DNA from: Imbricaverruca yamaguchii
Lineage: Eukaryota > Arthropoda > Thecostraca > Neoverrucidae
Length of the DNA stretch: 64,000 nt
Direction: 5' to 3'
Assembly (NCBI GenBank): GCA_034440575.1
Contig: JAOTOL010001438.1
Span: forward strand, 972,387-1,036,386
Of this stretch, positions 59,648 to 64,000 are shown piece after piece; positions within the stretch are counted from its first letter, which is position 1, and the number at the start of each line of letters is the position of its first letter. The notes under the pieces were generated by a model. That model made no database searches. It had not been told where the DNA came from and saw only the letters and a program-made list of their open reading frames with translations. A program made the translations under genes and the position numbers.

Positions 59648-59835
59648 GGAGGCCGCGGTAGCCCAGCTGGTAGTGCGTGGGGATCTTGATCGCAAGGTCG
59701 TGGGTTCGAATCTCACAGCCGACGGCATTTACCGAGTCCATCCGCGACCAATCGTCGTGAGAAGTTGGCAACGCTGTATGACCTAGCTGTATCATACATG
59801 CCGTCGTAAAAGAACCCAATGTTCTTCTTCTTCTT
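59648..59835 (+). mobile_element. tRNA-derived SINE, family 1, copy c (full length)
   Basis: The tRNA-like head begins GGAGGCCGCGGTAGCCCAGC. It has a perfect A box TAGCCCAGCTGG and B box GGTTCGAATCT, with CTTGATCGCAAG where the anticodon arm would be. A roughly 110 bp body (CCGCGACCAATCGTCG, TTGGCAACGCTGTATGACC, CGTAAAAGAACCCAA) ends in a TTC trinucleotide tail. Direct repeats CAGACTACATTATTG (59633-59647) and CAGACTACATAATTG (59836-59850) flank it, identical at 14 of 15 positions. The 3' flank of the head does not pair with its 5' end, so it cannot form an acceptor stem and is not a tRNA gene. It would be transcribed by RNA polymerase III and copied by a LINE recognising the TTC-type tail. 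The adjacent CR1-like LINE has a different 3' tail and is unlikely to be the partner. Confidence 0.93.
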
Positions 59836-59850
59836 CAGACTACATAATTG

Positions 59851-60543
59851 CTCTAGGTAAACTTCAGCCGGCTTTCTGACTGGTCAGCGAAATGGCAAGT
59901 TCGACTCACCCATGCGAAATGCACATATTTTACAATAGCCTTTAGGAAGAAATCCACTTTTCTCATCAAAGATCGGAAACGTAGCACATGAAGCATATAA
60001 AGTTCTTCCATTTGTGATCCCGGTGTTTTGCTAGGCAGCAAATCAGCAATCTACAAATGTATCAGCTTCATTGTCAACAAAGCAAACAATGTGATATGTA
60101 TGTTTGTTTTTAGCGGAAATGTTGCAGCAAGTTTGAAATCGAAGCCGTTTTTAGCTGCATGGTTATGAAACATCTGGTCTATTGTGGAGTTGGATGTGTC
60201 ACGCATGGAGCAAAGTCACAACTTGGCCGTCTTGGAAGCATTTGACACACATGTTATATAGCCTCCCACTATCACGCATGTGAACCTTTCAGTATGTAGC
60301 CTATTGCGATCTTTTAAGATGATTTAAAATTGCTCACCTTTTCCGTAGCGCTTCAAGCACAATGCAACTGAAGACAATGTGCATGTAATAATGGCTCCAT
60401 TCCTCTTCAGCAATACAATGACTGTTCAGAAGTAGAGTGAATGCAGGTGAAACATACCTGAAATAAAAGATAGTAATATGCACTACTTTTCTGCTCCATG
60501 TTCATTCTTCAACAACACCCTGGATTGCTTAGTGTGTTCCTAA
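59851..60543. other. Unassigned sequence between SINE and LINE
   Basis: AT-rich, no gene or repeat recognised. Confidence 0.5.
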
Positions 60544-60885
60544 ATGCATTTAATGCATGTAGGGGTAAATAACATAGGTCGTACTAGGAGCGAGGAGCTT
60601 CTGCGGGAGTACAGGGCCCTTCTGGCCACCCTGAAGGGTACCAATAGAGTCATTGTAACAGGAATTTTGCCTAGGACTAGAGCCTCCCCTGAGTGGAGCT
60701 CTAGGGCACTGGCAGCTAACACCAGGGTAGGAAAGCTCTGCCAGGAGCTAGGTTTTACATTTGTAGACGAGTGGAGCAGGTTTTATGCATCGTGGGACCT
60801 CTATCAGAAGGATGGCCTGCATTTTTCTGAGAAGGGGGTCCATGTGTTAGGCAAAGTATATGAGCATGTCCTTCAGGGAAACTAG
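60544..60885 (+). CDS. LINE ORF1 C-terminal fragment, SGNH/esterase-like domain
   Basis: The open frame reads HVGVNNIGRT, then TNRVIVTGILPRTRASP and finally DGLHFSEKG. In the ORF1 proteins of CR1-type LINEs an SGNH-hydrolase (esterase) domain shows the same order: an HVGTN.I block, a central hydrophobic strand with GILPR, and a C-terminal D-x-x-H (here DGLH) supplying the catalytic Asp and His. The block with the nucleophilic serine would lie upstream and is lost by truncation. The domain is thought to help retrotransposition, perhaps through membrane or RNP interaction, though its role is not settled. The stop codon lies only a few bases before the ORF2 frame opens. The ATG at 60544 is probably a chance methionine inside the original ORF. 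Confidence 0.85.
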   Translation: MHLMHVGVNNIGRTRSEELLREYRALLATLKGTNRVIVTGILPRTRASPEWSSRALAANTRVGKLCQELGFTFVDEWSRFYASWDLYQKDGLHFSEKGVHVLGKVYEHVLQGN

Positions 60886-60893
60886 GAAATGGG

Positions 60894-63800
60894 GTGGGGA
60901 GGGATGAAATTGCATTGCCAACTCAGGAATATTCCAATAGTGTCAGCCAAGGCAATAGAACCTCAAAGTCTGCAAATAGGGACAGCAGCAACTCAAGGGG
61001 ACAGAGTTATAGTTCATCTAGTGATAAAAGAACTCCTCAATATGAAAAAGCCAAAGGTGGTTATGGAGCATTTGTTAAGTGTATGATGTTTAATGCTCAG
61101 AGTATCCGTTCCAAATTTGATGAGTTCAAGTGTTATGTTGCTGAGGAGGAACCGGATTTTGTTTGCATTACGGAGGCATGGGTCAGTGAAGGATATTTTG
61201 GAGATAACTTACAGGACTATGAGATCCAGGGATACAATATGTTTTCGTGCAATAGGGGTCCAGCAATGAAAGGGGGTGGTGTAATGCTCTATGTGAATAG
61301 CTTATTCAGTTCTCAAAAAGTAGCAGGTGGGGATAAAAATGTGTCTGTGGAGTCCATTTGGCTTGATGTCACTGTGGGAAAAGGCAACAGCAATACTCTT
61401 AGGATAGGAGCTTTCTACCGATCAGGAACCCTGCCACATTCTCAGCAACTGGAGCTTGACAAGGTGATTTGTGAGGAAATCAGTAGAAACTTTAAGAGGA
61501 AGTGCCTTATTCTCGGTGACTTTAATCTAAAAAGGTTATGAAAATGCTGGTGTTGGCTCCCCATCATGCAAAATGTTCAGGAAATGCCTTGAAGAGGACC
61601 TGTTCTTACACCAGTTTGTATCGGAACCTACCAGGCATGGTTCATTCTTGGACCTTGTATTCTCGGATTTAAGTGACTTGGTTCAAGACTTGACTGTAGG
61701 CGAAACTCTGGGAAAAAGTGACCATAACATAGTTAGATTCAAGGCACATGTAGGGGAAACTATCAAGGATAATTTGGTAAAGGTTCCAAATTTCAACAAA
61801 GCAGACTTTAACGGCATGAGAGCGGCTTTAAGTGCCATCAGATGGGAAGAAGAATTCTCCAATTTAAATGCCTGTGAAATGTGGGAAAAGTTCAAATCTT
61901 ACTTAAAGGAAACTCAGATTAGACATGTCCCCCAAAAGCAAAGACGCAAAAGAAGGGTAGGAAAGCCAGCATGGCTTACACCAGACGTGATAAAAGCAAT
62001 TAGGGCTAAGAAAACTGCATTTAGAGTTTTTAAAGAAGCCTCAAATGTCATTAATCTAAAGGCGTATCGAAAAGCTAGAGACACTGTGAAGCAAAAAACC
62101 AGAGCAGCAAAGCGAGCAAAGGAACTGGATTTAGCTAGAAACTGTAATGGGGACAGTAAAAAGTTCTTTAGTTTCTACAAGCTGAGTAAAGTTTCTAACA
62201 CAATTGGTCCACTGGAAGTAAACGGGACTACATTGGGTGAGGATAGTGAGATGGTTGAGGAGCTGAGCAAGCAGTTCAAATCAGTGTTTACATTGGAAGA
62301 TATGACCAATCTGCCGACCGTACACCATAGTTCAGATACATGGGATCTGACAAATGATGTTGATTTCATTGGTAGTGATGTTGTTTACAATCATATCAGG
62401 AAAATAAAGCCAAATAAGGCAGCAGGACCTGATGATATTTATGCTAGGGTGTTGCGGGAAACTGAAAAGGAACTGGCATTTCCACTTAGTATAATATTTT
62501 GTAGATCAGTTTCACATAATGAAATTCCAACCGATTGGAAAAGGGCAAATGTAGTTCCTATTTTCAAGAAAGGAGAAAGAGGGAAAGTTGAAAACTATAG
62601 GCCAATAAGTCTCACATCCCTAGTCTGCAAGGTACTCGAATCAATTATCAAGGATAGAATAGTTAGTTATCTGGAAGGTAGCAGATTGATTCAAGATACT
62701 CAACATGGATTTAGAAAAGGACGATCGTGTCTCACAAACCTCTTGGACTTTTTGAACTTCGCCACAGAACAATTTGATCAGGGAAATCAGGTTGATGTAG
62801 CATATCTTGACTTTAGTAAGGCCTTTGACAAGGTACCCCATAAACGGTTAATGATACAGCTTCAGTCCCATGGTATTGCAGGTAGCATCTTAAAATGGAT
62901 AGAGTTGTGGCTTTCAGATAGACAGCAAAGAGTGATGCTAAATGGTACAAAGTCATCATGGCAAAATGTTCTTAGTGGAGTCCCCCAGGGGTCAGTACTA
63001 GGGCCATTACTGTTCATTATATTTGTAAATAACATTGAAAGTGGCCTAAGCAGTAAAGTTTTGAAATTTGCAGATGATTTGAAGGTCTTTAGGGCAATAA
63101 CAGGTCAGGATGAGCATATCTCGCTGCAAAAAAGACTTAGACGAACTTGTGAAGTGGTCCGAAGAATGGCAAATGAAATTTAACTTTGATAAGTGCAAAA
63201 TCATGCATGTAGGTAAGCAGCATATGAAGGCTCCATACTTGATGGGTGGCCAAGTGCTATCAGTGACTCAACAGGAAAAGGATTTAGGTGTTATTCTAAA
63301 CACAAAATTGGGGGCATCAGAACAGACCAAGGAAGCCAGGAAGAAGGCACTGAGAATGCTCGGGGCAATAAATAGGAATGTATCATACAGAAGTGAGGAA
63401 GTGATCAGGAAGCTTTACTGTGCGTACGTCAGGCCACATTTGGAATACTGCATCCAAGCTTGGTCTCCTAGCTATGAAAAAGATTGTTGGCTTTTAGAGA
63501 GAGTACAAAAGAGGGCTACAAAAATGGTTAATGGCATAAGCAACCTGGCATATGAGGAAAGATTGAAGAAATTGAATATGTTTTCACTTAGATATAGAAG
63601 GCTGAGGAGATCTTATCGAGGTCCTTAAATTTGTCAATGGTCTGGAGAGGGGATACCTTGGGGAAATGTTTGAATTTAACAGAAATGATGCAATTAGGTC
63701 ATAAATTCAAAATTAAAATTAACCACAGCAGAACAAGGTTAAGGCAAACTTTCTTCACCAACAGGGTAGTGGAACACTGGAACCAGCTGCCAGAAAACAT

Positions 63801-63894
63801 CGTCAGTAGCAGCACATTGAACATCTTTAAAAACAGCATAGACAATCATTATAAGAATAGAGGGCTTGCTTTTCAGTATTACAGGGAGGGCTGA
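60894..63894 (+). pseudogene. LINE ORF2: APE endonuclease plus reverse transcriptase, four frameshifts
   Basis: Endonuclease blocks occur in order: MMFNAQSIRSK (about 61085), FVCITEAW with the catalytic Glu (about 61160-61180), GGGVMLYV (about 61270-61293) and LILGDFN (61509-61526). The RT follows: CKVLE..DRI, HGFRKGRSC, VDVAYLDFSKAFDKVPHKRL, SGVPQGSVLGPLLF and the catalytic FADD at 63067-63078, then the C-terminal DLGVILN, RPHLEYCIQAW and FFTNRVVEHWNQLP. The reading frame changes at an A run (61529-61533), at a second A run (63128-63133), near 63604-63608, and near 63696-63702 just before an in-frame TAA. The first two are each one A too long for the protein. Apart from these breaks the protein is well conserved, so decay is slight. 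The true start is uncertain: the frame opens before 60894 without a clear ATG, and domain similarity begins near 61080. Intact ORF2 nicks chromosomal DNA and reverse-transcribes the LINE RNA at the nick. Confidence 0.92.
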
Positions 63895-64000
63895 TTGGCA
63901 GATTTGGTGGGCAACTGGTTCAGTGTACAGAGTGCAACCAAGAAGGGCCCTTGTGGCTGAGAGTTGCACTGATCTTTTATGTCTTTATGTCTTACGACCT
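63895..64000 (+). other. LINE 3' UTR with octamer tail
   Basis: About 80 bases follow the last ORF2 stop (TGA 63892-63894). Tandem TTTATGTC-like octamers then lie at about 63974-63993, ending TTACGACCT at the window edge. CR1/L2 elements typically end in such short repeats instead of poly-A. Confidence 0.7.

Larger units (their letters stand above)
60544..64000 (+). mobile_element. CR1-clade LINE, 5'-truncated, running to the window edge
   Basis: The order is the C-terminal part of ORF1 (60544-60885), ORF2 with endonuclease and reverse transcriptase (60894-63894), then a short 3' UTR ending in two to three copies of a TTTATGTC octamer. Short tandem repeats at the 3' end, an esterase-like ORF1 and an APE-type endonuclease are hallmarks of the CR1/L2 group. 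The 5' end stops in mid-domain, as expected from incomplete reverse transcription. No target-site duplication can be checked because the window ends at or near the 3' terminus. The element is more AT-rich and A-biased on its coding strand than the surrounding DNA. ORF1 is open but ORF2 carries four frameshifts, so this copy is not active as read. Confidence 0.9.

Noticed and set aside
59650..59725. Possible tRNA-Ile-like gene
   Set aside because: A and B boxes are good, but no acceptor stem can form. A SINE body, TTC tail and target-site duplication follow.
63895..64000. Target-site duplication of the CR1-like LINE
   Set aside because: Sequence before 60544 does not match the last bases of the window, and the true 3' junction may lie outside it.

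Overview
The window looks like non-coding DNA from an animal nuclear genome. It has no operons, no Shine-Dalgarno-spaced reading frames and no continuous host gene. Short intron-bounded coding pieces sit in a background of satellites and decayed transposons. The only host-gene signal I trust is an immunoglobulin-domain exon of the lachesin/DIP (defective-proboscis-extension-response-interacting) type at 49394-49500 (+). This subfamily is best known from arthropods, so an arthropod (possibly a crustacean) is my best guess. The species cannot be settled from the sequence. A candidate signal-peptide exon at 19812-19854 (+) ends in a consensus donor in the same splice phase (phase 1) in which the Ig exon begins. 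If the two belong together, most of the window is one first intron of about 29.5 kb.

Layout. 1-19 kb: microsatellites (CT, AT/TG, CA, TA, GATT, CTGTCT), minisatellites with 20, 42 and 30 bp units, a tRNA-derived SINE (8514-8675, minus), and a hAT-type MITE with a perfect 8 bp target-site duplication (13228-13571). 19-27 kb: the candidate signal-peptide exon, a GACAC-rich array, a 38 bp minisatellite, a SINE fragment (25321-25413) and 31 and 78 bp tandem repeats. 27.9-34.1 kb: a nested block. A dispersed repeat (27935-30215) is split by about 1.8 kb holding a decayed Penelope-like reverse transcriptase on the minus strand. A second copy of the repeat lies inverted at 33670-34132, and a different tRNA-derived SINE (31331-31517, minus) with 13-14 bp TSDs lies between them. 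34-44 kb: an 86 bp tandem pair, a MITE-like element (37306-37642), and a near-perfect 1.19 kb tandem duplication (41608-43987). 44-57 kb: a 53 bp array, a 7 bp array, the Ig exon, a 1.3 kb 30 bp array and an 0.8 kb 30/31 bp array. 59.6-64 kb: a full tRNA-SINE with TSDs, then a 5'-truncated CR1-clade LINE (ORF1 esterase-like C-terminus; ORF2 endonuclease plus reverse transcriptase) with four frameshifts, running to the window edge.

The mobile elements are unrelated insertions and do not form a system. The three copies of one SINE family share a 3' body and two keep clear TSDs, which makes it the best-supported repeat family here. Most long open frames are by-products of tandem repeats and are not genes. 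I found no new biological system. The most useful leads are the Ig exon with its candidate first exon, the SINE family, the nested Penelope-like insertion and signs of local assembly error.
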